The notes under the pieces were generated by a model. The model did no database searches and was not told where the DNA came from. It was given only the letters and a program-made list of their open reading frames with translations. Shown here piece after piece: positions 18,358-27,004 of a DNA stretch of 64,000 bases. Within the stretch, counting starts at the first letter, position 1. Every line of letters starts with the position of its first letter. A program made the position numbers and the translations under genes. Origin of the DNA: Nocardia sputorum (GTDB lineage Bacteria > Actinomycetota > Actinomycetes > Mycobacteriales > Mycobacteriaceae); assembly GCF_027924405.1 (NCBI RefSeq), contig NZ_AP026978.1, positions 1,240,001 to 1,304,000 on the forward strand, read 5' to 3'.

Positions 18358-18500
18358 GTTCGAGATCCACGGCACCTGATTTCGGCATCGTGCGGAGCAC
18401 GTCCCCGACTGTGCCCTCGGGCGTCCGCACGGCCCTCGTCGACAGCCGAGCTCCTGCTACCGCAGCGAATCCGTTGGTCGAGCCCACCCGTAATCGACGG

Positions 18501-18529
18501 CCCGGCATCGAGTCGACCTCGATGCCGGG
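18501..18529. terminator. Hairpin between convergent genes
   Basis: Perfect 12-bp arms CCCGGCATCGAG (18501-18512) and CTCGATGCCGGG (18518-18529) with a 5-base loop, between the orphan gene and the polymerase gene. Confidence 0.75.
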
Positions 18530-18620
18530 GCCGGAATGCCGCGAGTCACTGTGACGACTCGGTGCGAGCCTCAGTGGCACAGGAAGTACCGTCACGTCTC
18601 ACCACCGTCGGGCTCGAGCC

Positions 18621-20327
18621 CTATTTGGCGTCCCCGTAGCATTCCACCACCGCCGTGGTGCAGGGAAACCGAACCGGTGTCGGTCCGAAGGCCAGCCGGC
18701 CCGCGGTATCGGCCGCGGTGGCGATCATCTCGGCGACCGTCGCCGCCTCCTCCGACGGGCAGTGCACCATCACCTCGTCATGCTGGAAGAAGACCAGCTC
18801 GGCACGGAGCCCGGCCCGAGCCATCGCCTGTCGCAGGGCCGCCAGGACCAGCAGGGCCCAGTCGGCGGCGCTACCCTGCACCACGAAGTTACGAGTGAAG
18901 CGGCCACGGGCACGCGCCGCCGAGGTACTGCCGTACTCGCCGGGTTTCTCCCCGGACAGGTCCTGATGGTCGGGCGGCGCGGCCGATACCGACGGGCACG
19001 TCCGCCCCAGCCACGTGCGTACCAGACGACCCTCCTCACCGGCGCGCGCCGCGTCGTCGACATAGGCCACCGCGGCCGGATATCGGCGACGCAGACCGGC
19101 CAAGTGGGTCAGCGCATCGCCGGAGGTCTGACCGTAGATGGCGCCCAAGAGGGCGAGTTTGGCTTGCGCGCGGTCGCCGCCGAAGCCACGGGCCGCCAGG
19201 TCCGCGTACAGGTCCTCACCTCGACCGGCCACCTCCATCAGCCCTGGATCGCGCGAGACGGCGGCAAGTATCCGTGGCTCCATTTGATCGGCGTCGGCGA
19301 CCACGAGGCGCCAGCCCGGATCGGCGCGTATCGCCCGGCGGATCACTTTCGGGATCTGCAGTGCCCCACCACCATTGGTGGTCCAGCGGCCTGAAACCGT
19401 GCCGCCGGGCAGGTATTCGGGACGAAAGCGGCCGCCGTGCACCCACTGTTCGAGCCAGGACCAGCCGTGGGCGGTATACAAGCGATACAGCGACTTGTAG
19501 GCCAGCAGCGGCGCTACCGCGGGGTGATCGATGCGTTGGAGTTCCCATTTCCGCGTGGAAGACAACTCGATTCCGGCGCGGGCGAAGGCCTTGATGATGT
19601 CGTTGGGCAAGTCCGGACGGACCCGCACTCCGTTGCCGAAAGCCCGCGACACTTCTTCGGCCAACTCCGCCATCCGGCGCGGTTGCGACCCGCCCGGGTA
19701 GCGCTCGCCCAGTAGCGTGTCCAGCAACTCGCGGTGCACGTCCGCGCGCCACGGGATCCCCGACCGCGACATCTCCGCGGCAACCAGCATGCCCGCCGAT
19801 TCGGCGGCGAGCAGCAGTCGCATCCGCTCCGGATGCTCGGTGGCCGCCGTCCGGGCGATCTGACCCGCGTAGACCTGCAACAGGGCGGTGAATTCATTCG
19901 TACCGGCCGGCAGCGGCACCGGGCCCGACTCGAACAACGACGGCTGGCTCTCGGCGGCCCGTGCGGGGGCATCCGGCGGAACGGGCAGATTGTGCAGGCG
20001 AGCCCAAGCGGCCGCCAGCGAACGAGGCTGACCCGACTGCCCCTCCTCATACCCGATCAGCAATGCCTCCGCGGCCTCCACGTCGTAGCAGCGCTCGACC
20101 CGCACGCCCGCCGCCAGCAGGGGCCGGTAGATCTCGGCGGTGGACCGCCACACCCACCGCTCGACCTCGGGGCGGGAACGCACTGCCTCGGCGATCGACG
20201 GCTCGTAGACCACCGCCCCAGCGGGCCGGCCGTCCGGATCGAGTGGACACAGATACGCGCCCCCCTCGCCCGATTCCGCCACCGCCCACCTCACATCCTC
20301 GAGTCTGGCACCAGTGTCCGACACCAT
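18621..20327 (-). CDS. Family-A DNA polymerase without 5' nuclease domain
   Basis: 568 residues from ATG at 20327. Motif A is VVADADQMEPRILA, motif B is the O-helix RAQAKLALLGAIYG, and motif C is VFFQHDEVMVH, so both catalytic carboxylates are present. At the place of E. coli Pol I Phe762 there is Leu. The first 230 residues match only a degenerate 3'-5' exonuclease-like region, and there is no 5'-3' nuclease domain, so it is not the housekeeping PolA. Actinobacteria often carry such a second polymerase, usually annotated as bifunctional 3'-5' exonuclease/DNA polymerase. A repair or gap-filling role is likely but not shown. Confidence 0.88.
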   Translation of the reverse strand: MVSDTGARLEDVRWAVAESGEGGAYLCPLDPDGRPAGAVVYEPSIAEAVRSRPEVERWVWRSTAEIYRPLLAAGVRVERCYDVEAAEALLIGYEEGQSGQPRSLAAAWARLHNLPVPPDAPARAAESQPSLFESGPVPLPAGTNEFTALLQVYAGQIARTAATEHPERMRLLLAAESAGMLVAAEMSRSGIPWRADVHRELLDTLLGERYPGGSQPRRMAELAEEVSRAFGNGVRVRPDLPNDIIKAFARAGIELSSTRKWELQRIDHPAVAPLLAYKSLYRLYTAHGWSWLEQWVHGGRFRPEYLPGGTVSGRWTTNGGGALQIPKVIRRAIRADPGWRLVVADADQMEPRILAAVSRDPGLMEVAGRGEDLYADLAARGFGGDRAQAKLALLGAIYGQTSGDALTHLAGLRRRYPAAVAYVDDAARAGEEGRLVRTWLGRTCPSVSAAPPDHQDLSGEKPGEYGSTSAARARGRFTRNFVVQGSAADWALLVLAALRQAMARAGLRAELVFFQHDEVMVHCPSEEAATVAEMIATAADTAGRLAFGPTPVRFPCTTAVVECYGDAK

Positions 20328-20468
20328 CGGCAGCGCTTCGTCGCGTCGCCGGGCTGTTTCACCGGATCTCACCGCATGCCGACGGTCCAACCCTCGTCGG
20401 CCAGGCCCGACAGAATCGGCAACCGATGATTCCATCGGTTCGACGAGCTGGACGTGGACCCCGGCGCG

Positions 20469-20504
20469 GGACGGGGTATGTCCGGTCCCGGGCATACCCC
20501 GTCC
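20469..20504. terminator. Hairpin with T run
   Basis: Arms GGACGGGGTATG (20469-20480) and CATACCCCGTCC (20493-20504), followed by GCTTTT on the plus strand. It lies between the hydrolase stop (20569) and the polymerase start (20327) and probably ends the hydrolase transcript, although the T run is on the other side. Confidence 0.65.
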
Positions 20505-20568
20505 GCTTTTCGAGGCTCAGTGCGGTTTCGCTCCAGCGCGCTGTCGGCCCGGCTCGGCCTTGGGCCGG

Positions 20569-21435
20569 TCAGCCGAGCGTGCGGGTGAGGAAGTCGCGGA
20601 TCAGTGCGGCGATCTCGGTGCCGTGCGTTTCCAGGGCGAAGTGGCCCGTGTTCAGCAGGTGCAGTTCGGCGTCCGGCAGATCGCGCAGGTAGGCGCGCGC
20701 GCCGTCGGCTCCGAAGATCTCATCGTGCTCGCCCCAGGTGATCAGGGCGGGAGGCCGGTGCTCAGCGAAGTACTTCTGGAACTCGGGGTAGCGATCGAGG
20801 TTCAGTTTGTAGTCGGCGAAGAGCTGGAGTTGGATCTCCTTGTTGCCTGGCCGGTCCAGGTAGTGCTGATCCAAGGTCCAGGTGTCGGGGCTGATCCGCG
20901 TCCGCCGGTCGGCCGGGACGCCGTGGGTGTACTGCCATTTCGTGGCGTCGAGTTCGAGCAGCTTACGCACCTCGGGCTCATGTGCCGCCCGGTCGTTGGC
21001 ATGTGCGAACAGCACCTCCCAGAAGGGGGTGAAGCCCTCCAGGTATGCGTTGCCGCTCTGGGTGATGATCGCGGTGACACGGTCCGGATTGCGGGAGGCG
21101 ATGCGCAACCCGATCGGTGCACCGTAATCCTGGATGTAGAGGGCGAACCGCTGCACGCCCAAGACGTCCAACAGTTCCGAGGTGACCTCGGTGAGCTTCT
21201 CGAAGCTGTAGTCGAAGGCGAGCACGGACGGCATGGCCGACTGCCCGAACCCGATATGGTCCGGCGCGATCAGGTGATAGTCCGCGGCCAGCTCCGGCAG
21301 CAGATTGCGGAACATCGCCGAACTCGTCGGAAAGCCGTGCAGCAGCACAAGCGTCGGCTTGCTCGGATCTCCCGCCTCCCGGTAGAAGACCGGCAGCCCT
21401 TGGACCTCGACGGTGTTGTGACGCACTGCGTTCAT
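20569..21435 (-). CDS. Epoxide hydrolase/haloalkane dehalogenase-like alpha/beta hydrolase
   Basis: 288 residues from ATG at 21435, six bases after AGGAGA; an in-frame ATG 24 bases earlier lacks a site. HGFPTSS gives the oxyanion HGxP, the nucleophile is Asp in QDYGAPIGL, the acid region is ITWGEHDEIFG, and the His is NTGHFALETHG. The Asp nucleophile is the mark of epoxide hydrolases and haloalkane dehalogenases. The substrate is unknown. Upstream lies an unusual A/T-rich double dyad, so expression is probably switched. Confidence 0.85.
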   Translation of the reverse strand: MNAVRHNTVEVQGLPVFYREAGDPSKPTLVLLHGFPTSSAMFRNLLPELAADYHLIAPDHIGFGQSAMPSVLAFDYSFEKLTEVTSELLDVLGVQRFALYIQDYGAPIGLRIASRNPDRVTAIITQSGNAYLEGFTPFWEVLFAHANDRAAHEPEVRKLLELDATKWQYTHGVPADRRTRISPDTWTLDQHYLDRPGNKEIQLQLFADYKLNLDRYPEFQKYFAEHRPPALITWGEHDEIFGADGARAYLRDLPDAELHLLNTGHFALETHGTEIAALIRDFLTRTLG

Positions 21436-21530
21436 CGTGTTTCTCCTGGTCGTGTTCATCGAACGGACACTCGGGGTCGGTCGTGGCAGCGGATGTCGCC
21501 GACCCGGCTTCGCGCCTCATGTCCCTCCTA

Positions 21531-21609
21531 TAACCCTTCAAACATCTTTCAGTGGTTAAGGGTGTCCGCATAAATCTAACCTGTCAATGTGACATAGATG
21601 GTTATCTAT
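21531..21609. promoter_or_regulatory. Duplicated TAACC-N18-GGTTA dyad upstream of the hydrolase
   Basis: Two 28-base dyads with the same spacing: TAACC 21531-21535 with GGTTA 21554-21558, and TAACC 21577-21581 with GGTTA 21600-21604, 46 bases apart. Nested inside or next to the second are TGTCA-ATG-TGACA (21582-21594) and ATAGAT-GGTT-ATCTAT (21594-21609). On the minus strand TTGACA (21587-21582) could be a -35. The region is far richer in A/T than its surroundings. Confidence 0.75.
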
Positions 21610-21685
21610 AGGGGAATATCCTCAGCGCCGCACAGCAACCTCCCCGGGAGCCCAAGCCCGCACCATGCGTTAGCTAGTGCATGGG

Positions 21686-21990
21686 CTACCCGCGCGTGAC
21701 ACCGGCTACTGTGTCCTTTGTTCCGGAGATCTCGTCCATCAGCATCCGCAACGTGAGTGAGTGCTTCTCGGGCGGAAGCGCGTCCAACGCATTACGCGCC
21801 GCTCGGACACCCTCGGCTCGATCACCGGCTCTCACCAGCATCAGACCCCGATGCATCTCCAGATGTGTTGCGAAGCGCGGCAGTTCGGCCGGAAGTTCTC
21901 TTCGCGCTTGCTCTTGCGCTGCCACCGCCGATCTCTCATCTCCGACCCGTGCGGCCAGCAAGGAGAGGAACACGTTCATGCGCCACCACG
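21686..21990 (-). pseudogene. C-terminal remnant of a TPR-type XRE/regulatory protein
   Basis: About 100 codons on the minus strand read like the last TPR segment of an actinobacterial helix-turn-helix regulator: WWRMNVFLSLLAARVGDE, then ATHLEMHRGLMLVRAGDRAEG and LPPEKHSLTLRMLMDE. To the right of about 21990 the frame stays open but loses any family resemblance, and no HTH domain is found. I read it as a truncated gene whose 5' part was replaced. Confidence 0.7.
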
Positions 21991-22215
21991 GGTGGTCCCC
22001 CTTTGCGCCACAGGGAAGCACCCACGTGCCGGGGCACCCGAAAGGGGGAAGGCTGCGCGAACGGGACTCCGCATCGGTATGCCCAACCGACCTCGCCGCC
22101 AGCCTTCCCCCGATCCGCCTCAAACACACTGAGCGACAAAACGATCGCTATCCGCGTGACTACCTTTCGCGGAAGGTCCGCCTATGCACACTCCCAGTAC
22201 GAAGCGGGGTATGTG

Positions 22216-22425
22216 ATGACATCCCCGCAACCGAACGAGCCGGATGTGCACCTGGTTGTGCGGCTGCGCGGCTACCACCTGCACTATGCGGCATGCCTCA
22301 CTGCCGCTTTGATCTTCGTCCAGGACGAAGGGGTACGGCACCGCACAGACGGGGTTTCGGTGGCTGGTGACGCATCCGACCGCCTACCGAGATTGCCTGG
22401 TGAACGGCTGTATGTAGAGCGATGA
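22216..22425 (+). CDS. Short hypothetical protein in the accessory patch
   Basis: 69 residues from ATG at 22216 (a GTG lies just before). It includes a semi-hydrophobic centre (YHLHYAACLTAALIFVQDEG) and ends RLPRLPGERLYVER. I do not recognise it. The LPGE codons lie in a sequence that is repeated, in the same phase, at the start of the nuclease-like frame at 23133. It may be a cut-down N-terminal part of a larger toxin gene or a chance frame. Confidence 0.4.
   Translation: MTSPQPNEPDVHLVVRLRGYHLHYAACLTAALIFVQDEGVRHRTDGVSVAGDASDRLPRLPGERLYVER
22391..22409 (+). repeat. Short direct repeat, copy 1
   Basis: GATTGCCTGGTGA then a one-base insertion and CGGCT. The second copy is at 23131-23148. 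Confidence 0.7.
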
Positions 22426-22525
22426 TGATTCCGGAGGACATCCCACGATCGCGACATGCCGCCTGTGGCCGTCGTCCGGGGGCGCGAAACTGTAGTGCTT
22501 CGATCATGACGAGAAGGAGGTAGAC

Positions 22526-23092
22526 GTGGGGAATGACGAGCAGATAATCATGGATCTCGGCGTACCCGTCGAGCAGACTAAGTGGGGTATATGGGTTGCC
22601 CCTGACCGGCATGCGGCACAGGTGCGGAAATTTCTCGATCGCGCCGGATTGCCTGCATTGCCGCAAGAACCATGGGACTTCGAATCGGACGAAGCAGACC
22701 AGATCAGCGATAAGATCGCGGAGCTGTTTCCGGATGTGAAGGCTGTAACGCTCCCCGAAAATGCAGACAACGTCGATCAACTGGTGTGCTTCATCGGAGA
22801 ATGGTTCATCCGGTATCTCGATGCGCGATGGCTCGACCTGGCCGATATGCCGCCCGGCTACAACGACTGCGAAGATTTCTCCATATACGACGACATCAAG
22901 CCGGGTATAGCTTTCAAATTTCAAGGCTGGAAGACCTGCACCGCAGAACTGCTTGTGTACTTCGTTGTAGAACATGAGTTCATAGACATAATCGAACTGG
23001 TGTCCGTTGCGTTCTGGAGACTGCGTAAGGGCAGCACCCCATTGTTCTCCGAGTTGAGCACCAACTTCTCGGGCCATCCTCCTTTCATGTGA
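22526..23092 (+). CDS. Acidic immunity-like protein, unknown family
   Basis: 188 residues from GTG at 22526 behind a strong AAGGAGG site. It is rich in Asp/Glu and aromatic residues (LCFIGEWFIRY-like, then PPGYNDCEDFSIYDDIKPG), has no signal peptide, and its base composition is visibly more A/T-rich than the core genes. Such single-domain acidic proteins next to a toxin-like gene are commonly immunity proteins. The stop lies 40 bases before the nuclease-like frame. The immunity role is inferred from context and composition only. Confidence 0.6.
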   Translation: MGNDEQIIMDLGVPVEQTKWGIWVAPDRHAAQVRKFLDRAGLPALPQEPWDFESDEADQISDKIAELFPDVKAVTLPENADNVDQLVCFIGEWFIRYLDARWLDLADMPPGYNDCEDFSIYDDIKPGIAFKFQGWKTCTAELLVYFVVEHEFIDIIELVSVAFWRLRKGSTPLFSELSTNFSGHPPFM

Positions 23093-23130
23093 CCCGCACA
23101 TTGATATTTGCTTCGTAAGTTCGGGGGCGG

Positions 23131-23148
23131 GATTGCCTGGTGACGGCT
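23131..23148 (+). repeat. Short direct repeat, copy 2
   Basis: GATTGCCTGGTGACGGCT, matching 22391-22409 except for one inserted base and in the same codon phase (TTG CCT GGT GA). Confidence 0.7.
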
Positions 23149-24179
23149 ATGACAGTGATCGCAACGGATTCGATAACAATGAACGGGGGCGAATCTTCGA
23201 GAATGGTGCCGATCGATTCTTCCGCGACCGGGAGAATGGGTACGTCATCCACTCTCGAACTTACGAAGTCGGGAAAGATCGGATTCAATTCGACAAGATC
23301 AAGGAAGATCGCGGTGTCACCTACACCATCGAAGAAAAGTCGGGCAGAATCCGGGGAGAGAAAGACGAAAAGCAACTCAGAGCGGTGCGAGAGCTTCTTG
23401 ATAAGAATAAGAACCACCAGCATGTATTGCGATCCGTGCAAGGTGAGTCGATATCGAAGGAAGCGCAGGAACTCATCGTCGGATTGCTTCGAGACTTCCC
23501 GGATCAGTTCACACACCAAGTCATAGCGCGAGCCGATGCCCGCGAGATTTGGGCGCGAGGGCGCGCGTTGGAGCAGGGCCAACAACTCGAATTGCCCGGC
23601 GTCGGCGAAAAGGCTCGTCAGCAGCGACAGCAGGAGAAGGCGAAGCGGCAGGAGAAGATCGCAGAGCTGGCGAAGGCACGCGACCGAGCCGAGAAGTTCC
23701 GGAAGATGCAGAAATTCCGGGAAGCCGTCGCGCGTGGCCGGGCAGATGCGCCACAGAAGATCCAACGCGAATGGCAGGTCCGAGCAGAGGCCGAGGGAGC
23801 CAGGCAAGCACACCAGACGCCGGAAACCGAACGGGCGCGGATCGAACGAGAGGCCGCCGAACGGGTGGCGCGGGAATTCCCGGTGCCCAGCCAGTATCAG
23901 GAACGCGAAACCGCCGACACCGGGGAACAAGCGGCCCGCGCAGCGGCCGAGAAGGAGCGAGAGGCCGCGATCAAAGTGCAGGACCAGGCGCGGGACGCCG
24001 CGTTCAAGGAGTTGGACGAGAAAGGGCGTCTGTCCGAGGTGGAAAGACTCGTGTGGTTGGGCCAGGCGACCCACCCGCAAGCGGCCGTGCGAGAGCTGCC
24101 TGGTCATGCGCCGAGCGTTGAGCGTGGCGGCACCGGACAAGGACAAGGCCGCTCACGGGGAGTAGCCCGCGACCGATGA
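23133..24179 (+). CDS. Nuclease-like toxin tail with coiled-coil region
   Basis: 348 residues if the TTG at 23133 is used; no ATG or GTG start is available and the frame is open upstream, which fits a severed C-terminal cassette. Residues 15-85 look like a PD-(D/E)xK core: IFENGADRFF (helix with Glu), then KDRIQFDKIK (Asp), then TYTIEEKSGRIRG (ExK). Residues 110-310 are Lys/Arg/Glu/Gln-rich and predicted to be coiled coil. The tail VERGGTGQGQGRSRG is disordered. The nuclease call rests on motif spacing that I read by eye. The first third is A/T-richer than the rest. Confidence 0.5.
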   Translation: MPGDGYDSDRNGFDNNERGRIFENGADRFFRDRENGYVIHSRTYEVGKDRIQFDKIKEDRGVTYTIEEKSGRIRGEKDEKQLRAVRELLDKNKNHQHVLRSVQGESISKEAQELIVGLLRDFPDQFTHQVIARADAREIWARGRALEQGQQLELPGVGEKARQQRQQEKAKRQEKIAELAKARDRAEKFRKMQKFREAVARGRADAPQKIQREWQVRAEAEGARQAHQTPETERARIEREAAERVAREFPVPSQYQERETADTGEQAARAAAEKEREAAIKVQDQARDAAFKELDEKGRLSEVERLVWLGQATHPQAAVRELPGHAPSVERGGTGQGQGRSRGVARDR

Positions 24180-24360
24180 CCGCCCGCGCTCGTTCCCAGT
24201 GCGGTCGGCCCCTCATTAGTGATGCGGTTCGCGTCGCGCGGCGGACCGACGCGGGCAGGGACCAGCCCGGACAACAGGATCGGCAGCGGTGGAGCACGCA
24301 CTCGACAACGGGCTGCTGCCGCAACAGCTGGCTCACCTGTCGGCTCACACCGCCGAGGAA

Positions 24361-24394
24361 GCCCGGCATCGGGTAGCCGCTCCCGATGCCGGGC
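24361..24394. terminator. Hairpin terminator
   Basis: Perfect 13-bp arms GCCCGGCATCGGG (24361-24373) and CCCGATGCCGGGC (24382-24394) with an 8-base loop, just after the stop of the secreted protein gene on the minus strand. Confidence 0.8.
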
Positions 24395-24400
24395 CTGGAA

Positions 24401-25150
24401 TCACTTCTGCGGAGTGGGCATGGGCGAGTTGATCGTGGAGAAGTACATGATCGCCGCCCCGATGGCGACCGGGGCGGTCACCAGGATCTGGCCCGCTACC
24501 GTGCCGAGGGCGCCGACGGCGACGATGCCGCCGAGGCAGCCGACGGCGGCGGCCGGGATGAACGGGCCGAACATGCCGACGATGGTGGCGGCGGCGACGG
24601 TGGCTCCAGCGATGCCGCCGAGGACGCAGCCCACCGCCGCGCCGCCGATGCCGCCGACCAGGGTGCCGATGGTGGCGCCCATGGAGAGGGTGCTGGTCAT
24701 CCGGGACCAAGCGGCCTGTTCACGGTCGTACTCCGTCTTCCATGGCGCCTTGTCCTCGAACGGCAGGGCGACCGGCTTGTAGGTCGCGTGCGCCAGGTCG
24801 AACTGCGGGGTCAGCGTCGCGGTGCGCTCGGAGATCTCCGCGGTGATGGGGAATTCGAACTCGTCGACCAGGAAGGTCAGCGGCGTGCCCGCGACGACGG
24901 TGCCGTCGGCGGCCTTGATCTTCAGCACCTGGTCCTCGACCACCAGCGAACCGGAATCGATCGTGATGATGCTGGCGGTGTCGGTGGCGTGGGCGGTGAA
25001 ACCGATGGCCTCGGCGGCCTCCGTGGACGTGGCTTCGACGGACGTGCTGTCCGCCGTAGCGACTTCGGGAGCGGCGGAACTCGTGCCCGCGGCGATGCTC
25101 ACGGCAGCGGTGGTGATCGCGGCGGCCAGGGCTAGTTTCGTGATCTGCAT
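24401..25150 (-). CDS. Secreted protein with C-terminal glycine-rich hydrophobic region
   Basis: 249 residues from ATG at 25150 with an AAGGA site. A Sec signal peptide (MQITKLALAAAITTAAVSIA to TSSAAP) is followed by a beta-rich middle part and then a hydrophobic, Gly-rich segment (residues 150-235) with GxxxG spacing, which could insert in a membrane. Many such secreted proteins occur in Nocardia with no known function. It is a single transcription unit closed by the hairpin at 24361. Confidence 0.75.
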   Translation of the reverse strand: MQITKLALAAAITTAAVSIAAGTSSAAPEVATADSTSVEATSTEAAEAIGFTAHATDTASIITIDSGSLVVEDQVLKIKAADGTVVAGTPLTFLVDEFEFPITAEISERTATLTPQFDLAHATYKPVALPFEDKAPWKTEYDREQAAWSRMTSTLSMGATIGTLVGGIGGAAVGCVLGGIAGATVAAATIVGMFGPFIPAAAVGCLGGIVAVGALGTVAGQILVTAPVAIGAAIMYFSTINSPMPTPQK

Positions 25151-25248
25151 GGAGAATCCTTGGTTTTCGAGGCATGGCGGAGCGACGGCCATACCAGTGA
25201 CGTTCGGTAGGTCGTGGAAGTAACGGGCCTTCGCCCGTGGATGTGTGG

Positions 25249-26712
25249 TTAAGCGGCCGCGCGGAACCGTCCGGCGAGCCCGAGCAGCGCGTCGATCGCG
25301 AGGAAGACGAGCAGACTCACCCCGACCAGCGGGACGAACCAGCCCACCACCAGCGCGGCGGCCACCAGCGGCACGACCAGCCACAGCGAGGTCTTACGCA
25401 ACGCGCCGCGCCGGGGAGCCCGGCCGAGAACGAACCGGCCCGCGTCCCGGGTGGGTCGCCTGCGCCACCACATGAGGTAGCCGCGCACGATCACGGTGAT
25501 CAGGCCGATCATCGCCGCGAGCAGCAGCAACTGGTTGAGCAGCCCGAACATCAGGCCCATGTGGAACTGGATGCCCCAGTTGGTGAGCTTGGCCATCAGC
25601 GGCCAGTCGGCGTAGGCGAGCCGGTCGGTGACCGCGCCGGTCGCACCGTCGACGGCGACGGAGTCGACGGTGTAGGTGCCGGGCATCCGGCGTTCCTTCA
25701 CCGCGAATGCTGTGCCCGGCGCGGCCGGGACGGCGATCTCCGCCGCTTGCGTGATGCCTTCGGCACGGGCGGTCGCATACACCCGATCCAACTGGGCGAT
25801 CCGGTCGGCCGGGTCCGCGGGCGCGTGCTCCGTATGGCCGCCGCCATGGTGATCGGAACTCGAATCGTGGCTCGGGGCAGCGGTTCCGGGCAGGGCTGTG
25901 CTGACCGCCGGTGTGGTCCAGCTCAGTTGCTCACGCAATGCGGTGATGTTCTCGCCCGCGTAGGTCGACCAGGTCACGCCGGTGGCCGACAGCAGCAGCA
26001 CCAGGGGAAGCACCCACATACCGACCGCGCCGTGCCAGTTCAGGGTGCGGCCCCGCGCGCGCTGCGACCGATCGGCCGCCCACAGCCAGCCCCAGCCGTT
26101 GCGGCCCCGGCGGCTGCGCACCCGGCGCACCCAGATCACGAGTCCGGCCAGCGCGACGATCCACAGCCAGGACGCGGCGAGTTCGCTGTAGAGCCGGCCG
26201 GGCTCGCCCAGGTGCAGATCCCGGTGCAACCGATCGATCCAAGTGCGCATCGGCAGCGCCCCCGAGCTGCCGTACACGACGGCATCGCCCACCGGCTGCG
26301 CGGTGTACGGGTTCACGAACACCGCCAGCCGCTCGGATTCGCCCAGCGACGGGTCGATGAACAGCACCCGGGTGGTGTCTTCGGCGCCCGCGGCCGGGGC
26401 GACGGCGACGAGCGGCAGGTCCGGGCGGGTGGCGACGGCCGCGCCGACCTGCTCCGACAGCGGCTTCGGCGTTCCGCTCTGCGTGACCGTCAACAGGTCA
26501 CGCGACGCGATCGACTCCAACGTCGGCGAGATCGCGTAGAGCGCGCCGGTGACGGCCGCTATGAGGATGAACGGCCCCACGAACACTCCGGCGTAGAAGT
26601 GCAGCCGCATGGCCAGCGCGTACAGGCTGTTCCGCGCGGTGGTCCGGCGTGGGCCGGGGGAGTCCGACGGCTCCGATAAGTCGGCGTCGGGAATGGTTTC
26701 TGTTGTACTCAC
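25249..26712 (-). CDS. PepSY-associated membrane protein (iron/metal uptake type)
   Basis: 487 residues from GTG at 26712. Four main helices are visible, with the family pattern RLHFYAGVFVGPFILIAAVTG near the N-terminus, RTWIDRLHRDLHLGEPGR, LNWHGAVGMWVLPLVLLLSATG and the late FHMGLMFGLLNQ. Conserved His in helices suggests haem or metal binding, as in PiuB-like ferric reductase proteins. A His-rich stretch (SDHHGGGHTEH) lies in the large outer loop. It faces the same way as the His-containing membrane gene upstream; metal handling is the shared theme, inferred. Confidence 0.85.
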   Translation of the reverse strand: MSTTETIPDADLSEPSDSPGPRRTTARNSLYALAMRLHFYAGVFVGPFILIAAVTGALYAISPTLESIASRDLLTVTQSGTPKPLSEQVGAAVATRPDLPLVAVAPAAGAEDTTRVLFIDPSLGESERLAVFVNPYTAQPVGDAVVYGSSGALPMRTWIDRLHRDLHLGEPGRLYSELAASWLWIVALAGLVIWVRRVRSRRGRNGWGWLWAADRSQRARGRTLNWHGAVGMWVLPLVLLLSATGVTWSTYAGENITALREQLSWTTPAVSTALPGTAAPSHDSSSDHHGGGHTEHAPADPADRIAQLDRVYATARAEGITQAAEIAVPAAPGTAFAVKERRMPGTYTVDSVAVDGATGAVTDRLAYADWPLMAKLTNWGIQFHMGLMFGLLNQLLLLAAMIGLITVIVRGYLMWWRRRPTRDAGRFVLGRAPRRGALRKTSLWLVVPLVAAALVVGWFVPLVGVSLLVFLAIDALLGLAGRFRAAA

Positions 26713-27004
26713 GGTCGTTTCGTTTCTGACGGCGGAAACCCGGATGGGGCACAAACCACGTCCCGAAGGGCACGGGCGACAAGCACCTACCTCGCGCGGG
26801 AACGTTCGCCACGGAGCGTCGACCGTCCCCGTCACGAAGGCGATCACACCGCCGAAGGATGGGTTTGCGACCCGGACGACGGCGTCGCGTCGGCACGCTC
26901 AGGCGTGGGCACGAGAGTGCGCGGCGACACCGCGCTGCACGGAAAACCGTGACGCTGAGCGACAACTCACGCCACAGCGCGGGTGCACCGGGTGTAGGAA
27001 GAAT

